Assembly: GCA_029465975.1 (NCBI GenBank)
Contig: CM055747.1
Coordinates: forward strand, 8,862,499 to 8,926,498
Direction of reading: 5' to 3'
Source: Dallia pectoralis
Taxonomy: Eukaryota > Chordata > Actinopteri > Esociformes > Umbridae
DNA length: 64,000 nt
Below the pieces are notes generated by a model, which had not been told where the DNA came from, did not search any database, and saw only the letters and a program-made list of their open reading frames with translations. The translations under genes were made by a program, and so were the position numbers. Below are positions 22,635-35,467 of this stretch, piece by piece. Positions within the stretch are counted from its first letter, which is position 1. Each line of letters opens with the position of its first letter.

Positions 22635-25600
22635 ATGATCAAGCTGCATCACGCTTCACTGTATGACTCTGCCTATCGCTCAACAACGGTCCCGGCGGGG
22701 TCCAAGTTCCCCAATTCTTCACACAGAACCTGGCTGCTGTGGTTCCTGCTGGCCTCCCTGAGCCTTCCCTGTGTGGTCCGTTCTACTGTGTTCAAAGTAG
22801 GGATAGTGGGACCATGGAAATGTGACCCTCTGTTTGCTAAAGCTCTGCCTCAGATTGCTGCCAGGCTAGCGGTGGACAGGATCAACAATGACCCCTCGCT
22901 CTCTTTGGGAACCACCTTTGAGTACGTCCTCATTGACGAGGACTGCCAGACGTCAGTGGCGCTCAAGGGATTCCTTGGCAACGACGCGCGGGCAAACGCC
23001 TACCTGGGACCTGCCAACCCTGGCTATTGTGACGCGGCTTCCTTACTCGCCAAGAACTGGAACAAGGCACTGTTCTCTTGGTCCTGTGTAAACCCTGAGC
23101 TGGATGACCGAGGTCGGCACGTTACCTTCGCCCGCACGGTGCCGTCGCCCACCTGGGTACTCCTAAGCCTGGTGAGACACTTCCGCTGGGCACACATCGG
23201 GGTCATCACCTCGGCCGAGGACATGTGGGTGGACACGGGCAATAAGGTGGCCAACCGCCTGCGAAGCTATGGCCTCCCAGTTTCCACAGTGGTGTCCACA
23301 GACCAGGATCGCACCAGCATACGACAGGCTCTCACTAGAATCAAGAGGGCAGAAAACATCCGCAGTGAGTACTAAGCATTGGACTGAACTACTACTTCCA
23401 CTGCACATACATTAACTACAACAGCTTTACTGGTACAATTATGACTACAATACCACAACAATTTATTATACTACTACTTCTAAAACTGCAAGTATGATAC
23501 CACTACAACAACTACAATACTACTGTTAATATCATTAGCGATATAGGACAGAATTGATAACTTCTACTACTATTACTAATAGTGAACCCACGGCTGTTAT
23601 CTTCTGCGTTTCATATCATCAGTGGTGATCCTTTGCATGCACTCTGTGCTGATCGGCGGGCACACCCAGAGGCTGCTTCTGGAGACGGCTCTGGACATGC
23701 GCCTGACTGGCGGCACGCTGGTGTTCATCCCTTACGACACTCTGCTCTACAGCCTGCCACACAACGACGTCCGTTACCCGGCCCTCGGCAACAACGCCAA
23801 GCTGCGGAAAGCCTACGACGCCGTCCTGACCATCACCATGGACTCGGGGGCGGACTCATTCCACAACGCCTACCAGGAAGCTGTTAACGTTGGCACGGTG
23901 CCTAGAGACGTCAAGCTCCACCAGGTCGAGAATGAAGTGCTAAACGGCTTGTCGCTGACATTGCCATAGTTTTAGTGTACGTCATTAGAGTCCATGATTT
24001 TTTTAAATGCGCTTTTTTGTAAAATGTCTCACAGCTCCCTCTCAGCTCATCTGTGTTTGATTATTTCTTTACCCAGATCTCCCCTCTGTTTGGCACCATC
24101 TACAGCTCCATTCTCTTCATGGCGAATGCTATGCAGAAGATGCGTGACGCTGGGGATTGGATGACCGGAGCCAACCTGGCACGCCACACAGGGAACATGG
24201 CTTTTTACGGATTTAGCCAGCGCTTCCGCACGAACTGCTCCGGGGTCAGCCTGATGGACTATGTGGTGCTGGACACAGACGGGGAATCCTGGCATCTGCT
24301 TCCAACCCACCACGTGGACACGGAGGCCGGGACCATCAGCTCTCTGGGCCGAAGGATCCACTTCCCGGGGGGTGCCCAGCCGAGCCCAGACTCCAGCTGT
24401 TGGTTCAATGCAGGCACGCTGTGCAAAGGAGGTGAGGAAAGCAGGAGAAACAAACTAGAATTAAACAGGATACGGTGGCTAAACGCAGATAAAATACGAC
24501 GCCAATGCCCACATTTGCGCAACCAAACATCTTCAGGGTTTGGGTTTTTTGAGGGTTACGGCCTGTTTTTGGGAGGATGTACGTCGTTCTCTAGAAAGGG
24601 GATCAATCAGAACAAGGTGTGGTGGTGATGAGTGCCGTAAAACACAGAATCTTTTGAATTTATACTAATTATATGCTCCAATATAATCCCTTTTTTCTTT
24701 TTGTACTGTTCCGTTTGAGGGCTCAGGAGGAGTAAATCCATTCCATCTTCTAACAGTCTTCCTGTGCATCCCTTTGACGATTCTGGTCTCTACTGGATTT
24801 TATTATTGCATAAGGTACAAAACAACCAAAACTCCTGCATTTAGTACTTTTTTGAGAGCAAATATTACTATTTCTGAATGCCTTCGCGTACGTTTACACA
24901 CTTTCTCCTGACCTACTCTCATGTTGCCTTGGCAAACACTCGCTCCTTTTAGGAGACGGATCAACCAGATTCGTTTGCTCAGTGGTCCTGACAAGATCAT
25001 GCTCACCCTGGCAGATGTGACCTTCATTAACCCCACTCTCAGTACTAAGGTCAGATCCACAAACTGACAATATCTGTGAGGTCTAGGTGTCATTTGTAGT
25101 ATTTGTATTTGGACTACTGATAACGTTAGCAATCATATCAACCGATGTTTTTCTTCACATACTTGGTATCGTCACAGAATGTTAAGGCTGTTGTCAATAA
25201 GCACATTTTTGTCTCTTTTCAGATACTCAGTATAGATGAGAATAATGTAGGTGATACGAGCAGGAATCCCTCAGACACCATTTGTCGTAGCCCTTCTATG
25301 GCCTCCACCGTCTCCACCATAATCCCTGCCACCTATGAAAACTCCAACATAGCCATCTTTGAGGTAACTCGAGAGGCCATGGCACCTCTGCATCAAACAT
25401 TTCAGGAAGTTCTAAATGAAAGTTCATTCAGAACCTTTAAACGTGTACATTTCCACAGGGAGACTGGGCTTGGATGAAAAAACTCCCATCTGGAAACATT
25501 AAAGCCATTACACCCCAGACCAGTGATGTCTTTGAGTTGGTGAGGTTTTCCTTTCAAATATACTTGCGAATTTAAGAAGACATGTTGCTGTTTCCAGTTG

Positions 25601-27938
25601 ATCATCATAACTGATATTAGCATTAGTGCCCACAAAAGCGAGCCTAGTGTCATGTTCTTCAAAACTTGATGTAGATTTGGTGGATTCTGTTATCGTAGGT
25701 GTAAATGTGCCTGGTGATTAAAGTTGCTTCTGACTTTGATTTCAGATAAAAGACATACGCCACGAGAACGTCAACCTCTTCCTTGGCTTTTTCCTTGACT
25801 GCGGCGTTTTAGGCATTTTGACGGAGTACTGCTCACGTAACAGCTTGCAAGACCTGCTAAGAAACAGCGACGTAAAGCTGGACTGGATGTTCAAGTCCTC
25901 CCTGTTACTGGACCTTATCAAGGTGACGAAGTGTGGGCGGTTGCCAAAGTCTTCGGAGAGACACTTACAGTCCCACGCCGATTTGCTGCAATGACATTAC
26001 GTTACAAATGCAAGCTAAGGTTCTGTCTGGCATGACACCATCTCTACTGTGTCGTCCATAGGGTATGAGGTACCTCCACCATCGAGGAGTTTGTCACGGA
26101 CGACTCAAGTCTCGGAACTGCGTGGTGGATGGCCGCTTCGTGCTCAAGCTGACAGACTACAGCTACAACGAGATTCTAATGACACAAAAGCTCCCATTCC
26201 AAGAACCCTCAGCAGAAGGTGGGTCTACTAATCCATGCTATTAGTCATTCTGTATCATAATAATAAAATAATGGATTTTATTAAGTTAATTTATCAGCTG
26301 TGTGTTTGCCTACCCAACCATGTGTGACGTATGTGTGCGTACTTGCCTGTGTGATTGTGCAGAGCTTTTTTGGACGGCTCCTGAGATTCTGCGTGGCCCT
26401 CACCCAGGTTTGTATGGCACCCGGCTCGGAGATGTCTACAGCTTTGCCATTATCATGCAGGAGGTGGTGCTGCGGGAGCCTCCCTACTGCATGCTGGACC
26501 TGTCTGCTGAAGGTAGGGAACAATCATCCAAAAACCACCCTAGTGACCATCTAAAACACTAATCAAAAAACCACCGCAGGTACCATCTAAAACGAATAAC
26601 ATCCCCTATCCGGAGTAAAATACAGTATTGAGTGTCTACATTTCAGACTTTCAAATGTGTATACATAAATACGACTTTACATGAGTGCCCGTACGCATGT
26701 TTGGTGTTGTATGCATTGTCCCAGTGCCTTCTTCCTGTTCCTGGGTCAGAGATCATTCAGAAGGTGAGGAATCCTCCGCCCCTATGTCGCCCTGTGGTGC
26801 CGTCAGACTACGCTCCCATCGAGTGCATCCAGTTGATGAAACAGTGCTGGAACGAACAGGCAGATAAGCGTCCGTACTTCGAAGACATATTCGACCAGGT
26901 ACCGAACACCTTTGTCTGTGAAAGTGTATTATTGGAAAGTTGACAATCTTTAATTGCACACTGTCTAATCGCTCCTAGTTCAAGAACATAAACAAAGGAA
27001 GGAAAACCAACATTATTGACTCGATGCTGAGGATGTTGGAGCAGTACTCGTCTAACCTGGAGGAATTGATCACGGAGAGGACAGAGGAGCTGGAAATAGA
27101 GAAACAAAAGACGGAAAAACTGCTCACTCAGATGCTGCCTCCGTGAGTAGTAAACAATGCCACTGAGTCAAAGTGTCAGTGAAAGAAACATCTTCAGGGA
27201 TCGCCTCATGTCGCTGGTCTCATGGGCAAGGCGGAATTAACCGTTATCTACAGTCCTAATCATGGGGGGCATCACAGTTTCATTAGTGTCCCTCTAATTT
27301 CAGATCAGTTGCAGACGTCCTGAAGATTGGCGGTACTGTGGAACCTGAACATTTCGAGAACGTAACCCTTTACTTCAGCGACATAGTTGGTTTTACCACA
27401 ATATCGGCCCACAGCGAGCCTATTGAAGTGGTGGACCTCCTCAACGACCTCTATACTATATTTGACGCCATCATTAGCAATCACGACGTGTACAAGGTGA
27501 AAATATTTGCTTAGTCTTAAATGAATCAACTAGTGTGACTTCCTGTTCACCAATTGAACCCGGTAAAGAAGCTTTATATCGGACGCTAGGTGGAGACGAT
27601 AGGTGACGCGTACATGGTGGCGTCCGGCCTACCGGTTCCCAATGGCAACCGGCACGCTGCCGAGATATCCAACATGGCTCTGGACATTCTGAGTGCCGTC
27701 AGCACCTTCAAGATGAGACACATGCCGGATGTACCTGTCCGCATACGCATCGGACTGCACTCAGGTCGGGGCCTTCATTACACAACCTCCGCTAACACTA
27801 CGTGTTGTCAACAACATTCACTGTTAGCCACCATCACCGTCGTAACAATTTGTTTTTGATATTTTCCAGTTTGCTATTCTTTTTCTGACAAAGTTACTGT
27901 CCGACGTCTCGTAGGGATTTGCTTGAATGACATATGTG

Positions 27939-27976
<38 letters not shown>

Positions 27977-28986
27977 GCCCCTGTGTCGCTGGAGTGGTGG
28001 GTCTTACAATGCCCAGGTACTGTCTGTTTGGAGACACTGTCAACACGGCCTCAAGAATGGAATCAACCGGAATGCGTGAGTCCTCACAATTCCCACTGAA
28101 TACTCAATGTGTAATGAATAAAAGTGAAAGCAATTATTCGCTGGGTTTCAAGAATTGCAAAGGGGATAAAACACGATCTTGTTCACAGCATACCGGATCC
28201 ATTTGAGCCGGAGTACAGTGAAGATTCTGGTGGATCTGAAAGAAGGCTACCAAGTTGAACCTTGTGCAAAGACAGAGATCAAGGTCGGTCACTGGCAACT
28301 CTATTAGCTTTGACATAAATCATCAAACGGGATGATGTTTAAGTGGCTAATCTTTTATGCATCACGACCTTAGATATGTGCTACGTCTCCACAGGGAACA
28401 GGCGTGGAGGAGACCTACTGGCTCATTGGAAGAAACGGTTTCACCAAACCCCTGCCTGTCCCACCTCAGCTAAAATCTGGGTAAGGATTATCAAAGCAAA
28501 GTGCTATACAGGAATGACAAACGTTATGAAGGCGCAAAAATATAAATATGTATCCCGAACTGATTTGTCAACAAACTGTTTTCCACAGGCAGATTACTAA
28601 AAACATTACTTATATGACTTAAATAAACTATAAATGCACCATGAGAGACAGTGGAAAAAAGTGCTGCTCTTGAGCCACAACTGGTCACTGTTTTTTTGCA
28701 CTGCTTAAACCCATTCTGTACTACATCACCCCTCGATCCGATAGGTTACAACAAGCAAAACTATAAATGTTAATTTTACGTAGTTATTGGTACGGAATTG
28801 GTAACATATAATACAAATTTGGTGTGCATTAAATCCCAGAATGCCTCTGTAAGATCTCATGTGCTATATTGGCTTTATCTCTCTGACGTTTGTTGCAGGC
28901 AAATGGCTCATGGCCTTCAGATGGAGGAGATCACCAGACACAAACAGAAAAAAGCAGAACAACAACTAGCCAAGAAGAATAAATAG
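22635..28986 (+). CDS. gucy2f: Retinal membrane guanylyl cyclase (GUCY2F type)
   Basis: Eighteen coding exons: 22635-23364, 23623-23924, 24077-24431, 24727-24814, 24953-25049, 25223-25363, 25459-25539, 25746-25922, 26062-26218, 26363-26512, 26750-26898, 26979-27142, 27304-27496, 27590-27764, 27977-28075, 28189-28283, 28395-28480, 28899-28986. All phases agree and give 1108 residues, the length I recall for human GUCY2F. It makes cGMP in photoreceptor outer segments, controlled by GCAP calcium sensors. Order: signal peptide (WLLWFLLASLSLPCVV), ANF-receptor-like extracellular domain (VGPWKCDPLF), a transmembrane segment at about 466-490, a pseudokinase domain (HGRLKSRN lacks the catalytic Asp), a dimerisation helix (EQYSSNLEELITERTEELE), and the cyclase domain with YFSDIVGFTT, ETIGDAYMV and RYCLFGDTVNTASRM. 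The Glu and Cys that specify GTP are present. GUCY2D-type paralogues are the alternative; the irs4 and atg4a neighbours favour gucy2f. Confidence 0.94.
27942..27974 (+). repeat. gucy2f: (TG)n microsatellite forming the 3' splice site of gucy2f exon 15
   Basis: About 16 TG units run directly into the acceptor TAG at 27974-27976. No pyrimidine run lies between the repeat and the exon. Confidence 0.95.
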
Positions 28987-31000
28987 ACTTATGCATGAAA
29001 AATATATAATATTCCGAGACGCAGTCAATCACAGATGCTCCTTGTTATGTTTCACCCCAGATTAAGATCTCTGAAGATCTAACTACTGACAGATTAACAT
29101 TATGCTCTTTCAAACCTAACCCGAGCACCAGTGGGACTCACTCAATCTATGCTGAGGATACAGCAATAACAGTTCAAGAGGATAAATGACCACAGCCTTC
29201 AGGAACTCATGTCCTGCATCCTACTTTCAGAATGAAGACAGCGAAGGACTTAAAGTTTCTCCAGCAGAGAGCAGACAGGAGGTTCTCACCTGTGCAGACA
29301 GTGATTCAGAATCTGGAAGGTTTGGACGAGAACGATGTGACACTATATCATCATTGAAATGTCTCTTTTCGTGAAAGACGACGCAAGTGGATAAGAAGAC
29401 CACTCAACAGATGAAAACACGAAACCTTCTCAGCACTTGTATTTGCCATTGTGGCGGCCAATGTATTTTTTTCCAAAAATGGCCATAGACTTTGTCCCTG
29501 AGCAGTAAATGGACAACTGTCTATGATGAGCTAGGAGCAGATCCCAATCAATGGACATTATCAACAACAAACAGACAACAACACTGTTTCATTGAGACAA
29601 CATGAGATGGTACTGCTGGACGTAACACAGCTGGTTTCATTGGATATATCACAGATAAACACAATGTATGAGACATTCTGCAATCTTGATTGAATTGAAT
29701 GTATTCCCCAAAAAATATTTTTACATCAGTAATTGTCACCACGTGTTTATACTGATACCTAGACTAAAAACTACAAATGATGCACAGTGGTAAGCAAAAA
29801 TGAGGACCCAGACTCTAAAGTGTGGCCTGTCCTCTACTGGATGTGCTGGGTGAGATAATAAGAGTACTTTACCTTTGTGGGGACACATCACTGTTTTTCC
29901 ATGTTGTGATCAATCCAGGCGGACTGTGAGTCATGAGGCAGAATCCAAATCAGCTGCAACCAGGTGGACAAAGACAAGTATGGGCTGATATAACCGGAGG
30001 TTTCGGCTAAGACTTGTTTAAGACACTCTCCAAAGACCCAGGAGACACCAGATAATTTAAATATAAGCCTTTCAAAAAGAATTTGAAGAGATATTAATAG
30101 CATATGGGAATAATTAATGGCTGAGCTGTAGATGGATCACAATTTTCAACTGCCCCTCACCTCGGATTTTCTTTTCTTTAAGCAGGCAGCGCAGATGAGT
30201 CATACCTGAGAAGAAGACACTGTTCAGGGGTGTACTCTGTGAAAACAAACCAGTCTGGCTGAGGCATGATATGTATTCTTTGTAATCTATGAAGCGTGCA
30301 TTTTCTTATGTTCCCAAATGAACAGAGAAAAATTGTGCAAGTATGTAATTACATACACGCGTTCCCATAGGGGTTACATGTATATAGTATTGGCCAGTAC
30401 AAGTAAATATGATAGTGTTTTGCAATTGGATCTATCTGTGTCAGTTTAAATCACTATGCAATTGTATCTGGTCCTACTTGGAGGTTAGAAATGTATTCAT
30501 ATCCATGCTCTTCTCGGCATGAGATAAAAAATATTTTACCTGTAATGGAATTTGAATTCAATAGTAGATTCAGTCACACAGTGTTCAAAGGAAGATGGGC
30601 AAGGACAGCATGATGCGATGCAATGAAGGGCTGTGTAGACAAATAAAGGAAACTTCTCTCCGACATCAATCTTTTGCATGCATCCGGTGGAGAAAGTAAA
30701 ATTAGTCTGCATTTAAAGTTGTAAGTGTTTTAATGTGAATCCCAGTCTGGATTACATTGCCAGTATTGATAAAACCCTGAGAGACATGAGGTCTACGGCT
30801 AATAGACCGGCTAAGGCTTGTATCCAGGCACTCCGTGTCGCGTCGTGACTTCTCTCAGCTATTCCACACCGCGCGTGTTTTAACCATCGCTTAATCATAA
30901 ACCTATTCGAATCATCAAGTTCACACTGCCAAGTTCGTTGTAAAAACAAATCATCATTTACTTTTTTGTAGTGGTTCGTCGAGAACATCGCTGAGCAAGT
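28987..31000. other. gucy2f 3' region and intergenic sequence
   Basis: No protein family recognised. A poly(A) signal at 30642 could end a 1.6-kb gucy2f 3' untranslated region, but nearer non-canonical signals may be used instead. Confidence 0.4.
30642..30647 (+). terminator. gucy2f: Possible distal poly(A) signal, gucy2f
   Basis: AATAAA in GACAAATAAAGGAAAC, 1.65 kb after the gucy2f stop. Assignment to gucy2f is inference. Confidence 0.3.
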
Positions 31001-31350
31001 TTTAATTGGCCAAACCCCTCGTTCTCATTGGCTGTCCGGTTTGTTCTGGTGACTCATACCGCTTGACAAATGGAAACGCAGACCTGTTGGAGTGTCATTT
31101 ACCCAAGTGGTGCAGGTGAATAAGATAATGAGTTGAATATGTGCGGAGGAGCTGCAAGTGGACAGCAATTACTGTTGTCGCTTTTAGTCGCGAACTACTT
31201 GGATATTACCTGTACAGGTAAGTAAACAGCCCCAAATAAATAACCACATGTAAATATGAAACAAAAGGAAAAAACTAGCGAGAACTTAAGTATTTTCCTC
31301 TTCCAGGGACGGTGTTTTAATAAACACGGAAACCCCCTGGTTATTGTGGT
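31000..31350 (+). promoter_or_regulatory. irs4: irs4 promoter and 5' leader with a short intron
   Basis: Inverted and direct CCAAT boxes (ATTGGCC at about 31006, ATTGGCT at about 31027) lie before a leader exon ending CTGTACAG at 31217, followed by a perfect donor GTAAGTAA. A strong acceptor (TATTTTCCTCTTCCAG, ending 31306) closes an 89-base intron and joins the ATG-bearing exon at 31307. Confidence 0.5.
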
Positions 31351-33705
31351 ATGGACAGCGGAGGAGACTGTTCGCAAAGCTGCGATTCACCTGCCCTAAG
31401 TAGTTCATCATCATTATCAACATCACCATCTACCTCCTTCCTCAGCAGTGGCCGAATAGAAACAACACCACTGCCCTGTAACATTATCCAACTGAGCAGG
31501 CCTTATAATCATGACAACTGCGATGGCAGTAATCTGTTACCTGAGGAGAATTATCTGGGTAAAATGGAGCAACATATTTCATCTTCCTGTGTCTATGGAG
31601 CACATGGTGGCCTTTCACATAACCTGACTGCTACTTTTACCTCTGCAATGATGGTAACTCACACTACCTCTGGTATTGAGGCTAAAGATGTATGGAAATG
31701 TGGATACCTAACAAAGCTGAAAACCAGCAACAAGAGATTTTTTGTTTTGAGAGGGCCAAGTAACACAGGACCCAGTCGCTTAGAGTACTATGATAGTGAG
31801 AAGAAATTCAGAAATAGAATAACATCTTGTAAACCTACGAGTGCAGTCAGCTCTCCTAAGAGGATCATTTATCTCCATCAGTGCCTAACCATTAGCAAGA
31901 GGGCTGATTCTAAACATAGGCACCTAATAGCCCTGTACACTAAGAATGAGTACTTTGTCATGATAGCAGAGAGTGAGAAGGAGCAAGAAGACTGGTGCCT
32001 GGCTTTGAATGAACTGATGATTGAAGAGAAAAAGGAGTACCAGGATGCCGACGATTTGGATGATGGATACTGGACCCTATCTCCTGGCACCATATTCAAA
32101 GAGGTGTGGCAGGTAATAGTAAAGGCCAAAGGTTTAGGGCAAACTAAGAACATGGTGGGGGTGTGTCGTCTCTGCCTTTCCTCCAAGACCATTCGCCTAG
32201 TGAAGGCAAGTGTGGACACGCCCTCTGTGAACTTGCCCCTGGTTAGCATCCGTCGCTGCGGTCACTCTGAGAGCTTCTTCTTCATCGAGATGGGCCGTTC
32301 GTCCTCCACCGGGCCCGGGGAGATCTGGATGCAGGTGGACTCCGGTGACCCCTTGCAGGCTCAGAACATTCACGAGACCATCCTAGAGGCCATGAGGGCA
32401 CTGAGGGCGATCCCTGATTTCCGGCAGAGAAGCGCGAGTCAGTCGTACCCGTCTAACCCCTACGCTGCAGTCCTCACGCGTCGTCATCCTCACGGCAATC
32501 TACCACCTAGCCAGACCGGACTATGGTGTACCTCAAAGGCAGGAAGTGTTCGCGAACAGTCCTCAAAGAAAAGAGAAGAATGCATGTCCATTGCCAGCGA
32601 CAGTGGCCGTAGCATTGATAAACACCCCTGGCACCCTGACACCTCGACCTGCAGCTCCCCGAGCGACCGAGGCTCTGTCAATTTTGAAGTTTTGGACTCC
32701 AAGAGCTGCATCTTTCAGGTTTCCAATGTTAACACCACTGCCACACCGTGCAACACAACACCCCTGGAAGAGAACAGCCAAGGGGAGAGATTTAAGGCGG
32801 AGAAATCCACTCCGGAACGTTCCAGAGGACACAATCGAAACACCTTGTACACTCCGAAATGTGAAACATTCCTCTCCTCCAAAGCCTCCACTCTCCGTTG
32901 CCAGAGTGAACTCGCAGTGGAAGACGGTTATATGCCAATGACACCAGGCCTGGTGCCTAATGGGTCAGACGGTACTCCTTCAGAAGTCGGTCTGCCCAAC
33001 ACTCCTCCTATAACCCCTGATGCTACCTCGTTGCCTGTGGACCCGGCGAAGCCTCACGAGTACATGTCAATGTTCCCACGTAGCAGTTCGAAAGCAAAGG
33101 ATCGCCTCCGTGAAATCGACCCCTCCCCGTCTGATGAGTACGTGACCATGTCTCTACGAAGCACGGTGGAAGACTTTTCAGGTGGTTCATCAGAAGATCT
33201 TAAGTCCTGCAGATCCTCCTGCACTCCACCTACAACACGCCACGATCCATTACAGAAGAACAGTGAATGTGATGACTATGTTCCCATGTGCCATTTTGTG
33301 GGCCATGCACTTAAAGGGACCAGAAGAAGACTTTTTCGTAGCTCGCCCTGGCCAACTTCTCATCTAAACACTGATGTCGGATTGGACACGTCGAATGTGT
33401 GTCTGTTCGCTGTCGCCGGTTTGTCGGTGGAAGGTGGCCAGCTCACAAAAACAAAGCTAATTTCGAATTCATCTGATTGTCTCAATAACAATGCTGTTAA
33501 CCCTGGACATTGTGTCACCTGTGATGCCCGCTGGCCTACTGGCGATGCCACCTCTCATCTAGGAAGTAGCAGACACCAAAGGAGTTGCCCCGAGACCTAC
33601 GGTGTCAGCGAGCTCTGTGATTCGACTGGACAGAACACGGCCACCAGGCGTTGGATCCATTCCTGTTTCCCCTTTTGCCTCAATACGGATGATGACAGTG
33701 AGTAA
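31351..33705 (+). CDS. irs4: Insulin receptor substrate, IRS4 type, short form
   Basis: Single open frame of 784 residues. IRS proteins dock on activated insulin/IGF receptors and recruit PI3-kinase and Grb2. Visible are a Ser-rich N-terminus, a PH domain at about 113-222 (DVWKCGYLTKLKTSNKRFF), a PTB domain at about 251-350 (EVWQVIVKAKG, SVNLPLVSIRRCGH), and four YXXM PI3K-binding sites: Y527 (YMPM), Y571 (YMSM), Y597 (YVTM) and Y643 (YVPM). Position between gucy2f and atg4a supports irs4. It is much shorter than human IRS4 (about 1257 residues): the C-terminal region with further YXXM sites is absent. The stop TAA at 33703-33705 lies inside a perfect splice donor (ACA|GTGAGTAAG), so the last coding part may lie in another exon. 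The start ATG is the first in the spliced leader. Confidence 0.88.
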   Translation: MDSGGDCSQSCDSPALSSSSSLSTSPSTSFLSSGRIETTPLPCNIIQLSRPYNHDNCDGSNLLPEENYLGKMEQHISSSCVYGAHGGLSHNLTATFTSAMMVTHTTSGIEAKDVWKCGYLTKLKTSNKRFFVLRGPSNTGPSRLEYYDSEKKFRNRITSCKPTSAVSSPKRIIYLHQCLTISKRADSKHRHLIALYTKNEYFVMIAESEKEQEDWCLALNELMIEEKKEYQDADDLDDGYWTLSPGTIFKEVWQVIVKAKGLGQTKNMVGVCRLCLSSKTIRLVKASVDTPSVNLPLVSIRRCGHSESFFFIEMGRSSSTGPGEIWMQVDSGDPLQAQNIHETILEAMRALRAIPDFRQRSASQSYPSNPYAAVLTRRHPHGNLPPSQTGLWCTSKAGSVREQSSKKREECMSIASDSGRSIDKHPWHPDTSTCSSPSDRGSVNFEVLDSKSCIFQVSNVNTTATPCNTTPLEENSQGERFKAEKSTPERSRGHNRNTLYTPKCETFLSSKASTLRCQSELAVEDGYMPMTPGLVPNGSDGTPSEVGLPNTPPITPDATSLPVDPAKPHEYMSMFPRSSSKAKDRLREIDPSPSDEYVTMSLRSTVEDFSGGSSEDLKSCRSSCTPPTTRHDPLQKNSECDDYVPMCHFVGHALKGTRRRLFRSSPWPTSHLNTDVGLDTSNVCLFAVAGLSVEGGQLTKTKLISNSSDCLNNNAVNPGHCVTCDARWPTGDATSHLGSSRHQRSCPETYGVSELCDSTGQNTATRRWIHSCFPFCLNTDDDSE

Positions 33706-34201
33706 GAGGACTGTTCGTTTTGTTAGTGATGCTTTTCAATTCGTACATTTAGCATCAAACATATTGGGAAGACACAGACTTGTTTTGCACAAGTTCAGAA
33801 TTTGAAAAGACAAATAAGCGATCTTTTCTGGGTTTCAGTTTTCACATTGACTATGTCAGTTGTGTTTATTTACCGATATGGGGAATACACAGTCTGTTTT
33901 TGTATAGGTCAGATTTGGAACAGAAATTAACAGATTGGTTATCTTGGTTGAAGTGTTTATACTGGAAATATCAGTTGGGTTTGTTCTCTTTTTGGTGGTT
34001 GTTGCTAACACTTGGTAGCTTCTTGCAAATACAATATGCTTTGTAATGGATGGTAAAGAATATAATTTATATTGGTCTAATTTACTGTATTTGTTTTTTT
34101 TCTATTAATTAACCAAGGATGGTTAATTAATTTCATACTTTTCACAGGGTATTTATTGATAAGTTTGTTCTGTAGCTGTAAAGATGTCAGTACTTTTGGG
34201 T

Positions 34202-34290
34202 AATAAAAAAGCATGGGCCTTCATTTGTGTTGGATTATCATGCCCCAGTGATACCTAATTTCTATGCTTGGTATTGGAATATAAAATAAA
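34202..34290 (+). terminator. irs4: Poly(A) signals (two AATAAA), irs4
   Basis: AATAAA at 34202-34207 and 34285-34290, 0.5-0.6 kb after the irs4 stop and before the convergent atg4a 3' end. Confidence 0.5.
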
Positions 34291-34589
34291 AAAAATGCAT
34301 TTAATTGAATCTTCTGTTCATTTGCATAGTTGGATGTTCCACAGTAGTGTTACTCAGTGTTCACCACTATTTCAAGTGATCATTGTCCCAACTAATTCAA
34401 TAGGTTTAAAAATTGGACCATGAACAATTTTACGCAATTCAGGAGTGAACAAATGAGCAGGTAAAACAGGTAGGCTGGGTTTACCATGTATATATGTATA
34501 AACCAGTATTGTTAATAATCCTTAATAATAATTCTAGTCAGTCCAGATGTATAATCCCAAGCGATTTCTAGATACAATTAGGATTAACT

Positions 34590-34690
34590 GCCTTTTGAAA
34601 GTCAGAACAGATTTTTTACCTGGATGGCTTTGGGATTTGATCTTGCAACCTTTCAGTAACCTGCCTAGGCTGCCTGCTGCCCCATTTTTT
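34590..34690 (+). repeat. SINE-like remnant
   Basis: The segment ending TTTGATCTTGCAACCTTTCA then GTAACCTGCC...CTGCTGCCCC resembles the 3' half of a common fish short repeat. It is decayed. Confidence 0.35.
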
Positions 34691-34792
34691 ACCACACATT
34701 ATTCCTCACAAGGCTATTTTATCTCGCACCAGATGAGAAAAAAAGTGCTTTATTATTATCAACTCTTAAGTTGAGAAAAGTGTTTAAATATC

Positions 34793-34798
34793 TTTATT
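34793..34798 (-). terminator. atg4a: Candidate poly(A) signal, atg4a
   Basis: TTTATT on the plus strand (AATAAA on the minus), about 670 bases past the atg4a stop. A second lies at 34749-34754. A GT microsatellite at 34988-35022 would be in the 3' untranslated region. Confidence 0.45.
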
Positions 34799-35467
34799 GT
34801 CAGGCATATTTATATCAGTGTACAGGGGTGTTCCACACCACCTGGACAAAACCTCAGAAAAACCCTTACCCCAGCCATTGAAGAACATAAATATATTTAA
34901 GAGGCACTTATCTGAAAAAAGCTTCTTTTATGTTTTTATTTTAACACTGAAAGATGTCTGCATATATCCTGTCTCCTTGCATCAGGAGGTAATGTGTGTG
35001 TGTGCGTGTGTGTGTGTGTGTGTGAGGAGATGGCTTTTTCAGATATCTTACTACAGTCTCTTAAGCTAGGTCCTCTTGCTTATTTGGAAAGAGGCTGGTG
35101 ATATGAAGTCTGACTGTACATCTTGCAGTTGTATGCAGTTCATGCATCTACACAGCTTTGTGCTCTCATAATCACCTAACAACTTCTACACATACTTCCA
35201 CATACAGGCGACTGGCTTCGTTCCTGGTTAAAACGTCAAAGTGAGTTTTTTTAACTGTACATGCTGTTTTCTTGCTTTCCTTTTTTCTCTTTGTCTTGAG
35301 TAGCTGTCCACCCTTCTTTCTTCATACAGTATTGTCTCTTGGTACACAGTTTTTGCTTGGGAATTGTTCTGAGGCACTTCTAGAGCACAGTATGGAACAT
35401 GGAAAGCCGTGGGAATCGGCTAATTTGCCGTGATCTACTGGACTGGGAGGACGTGAAGGAAAACTGG

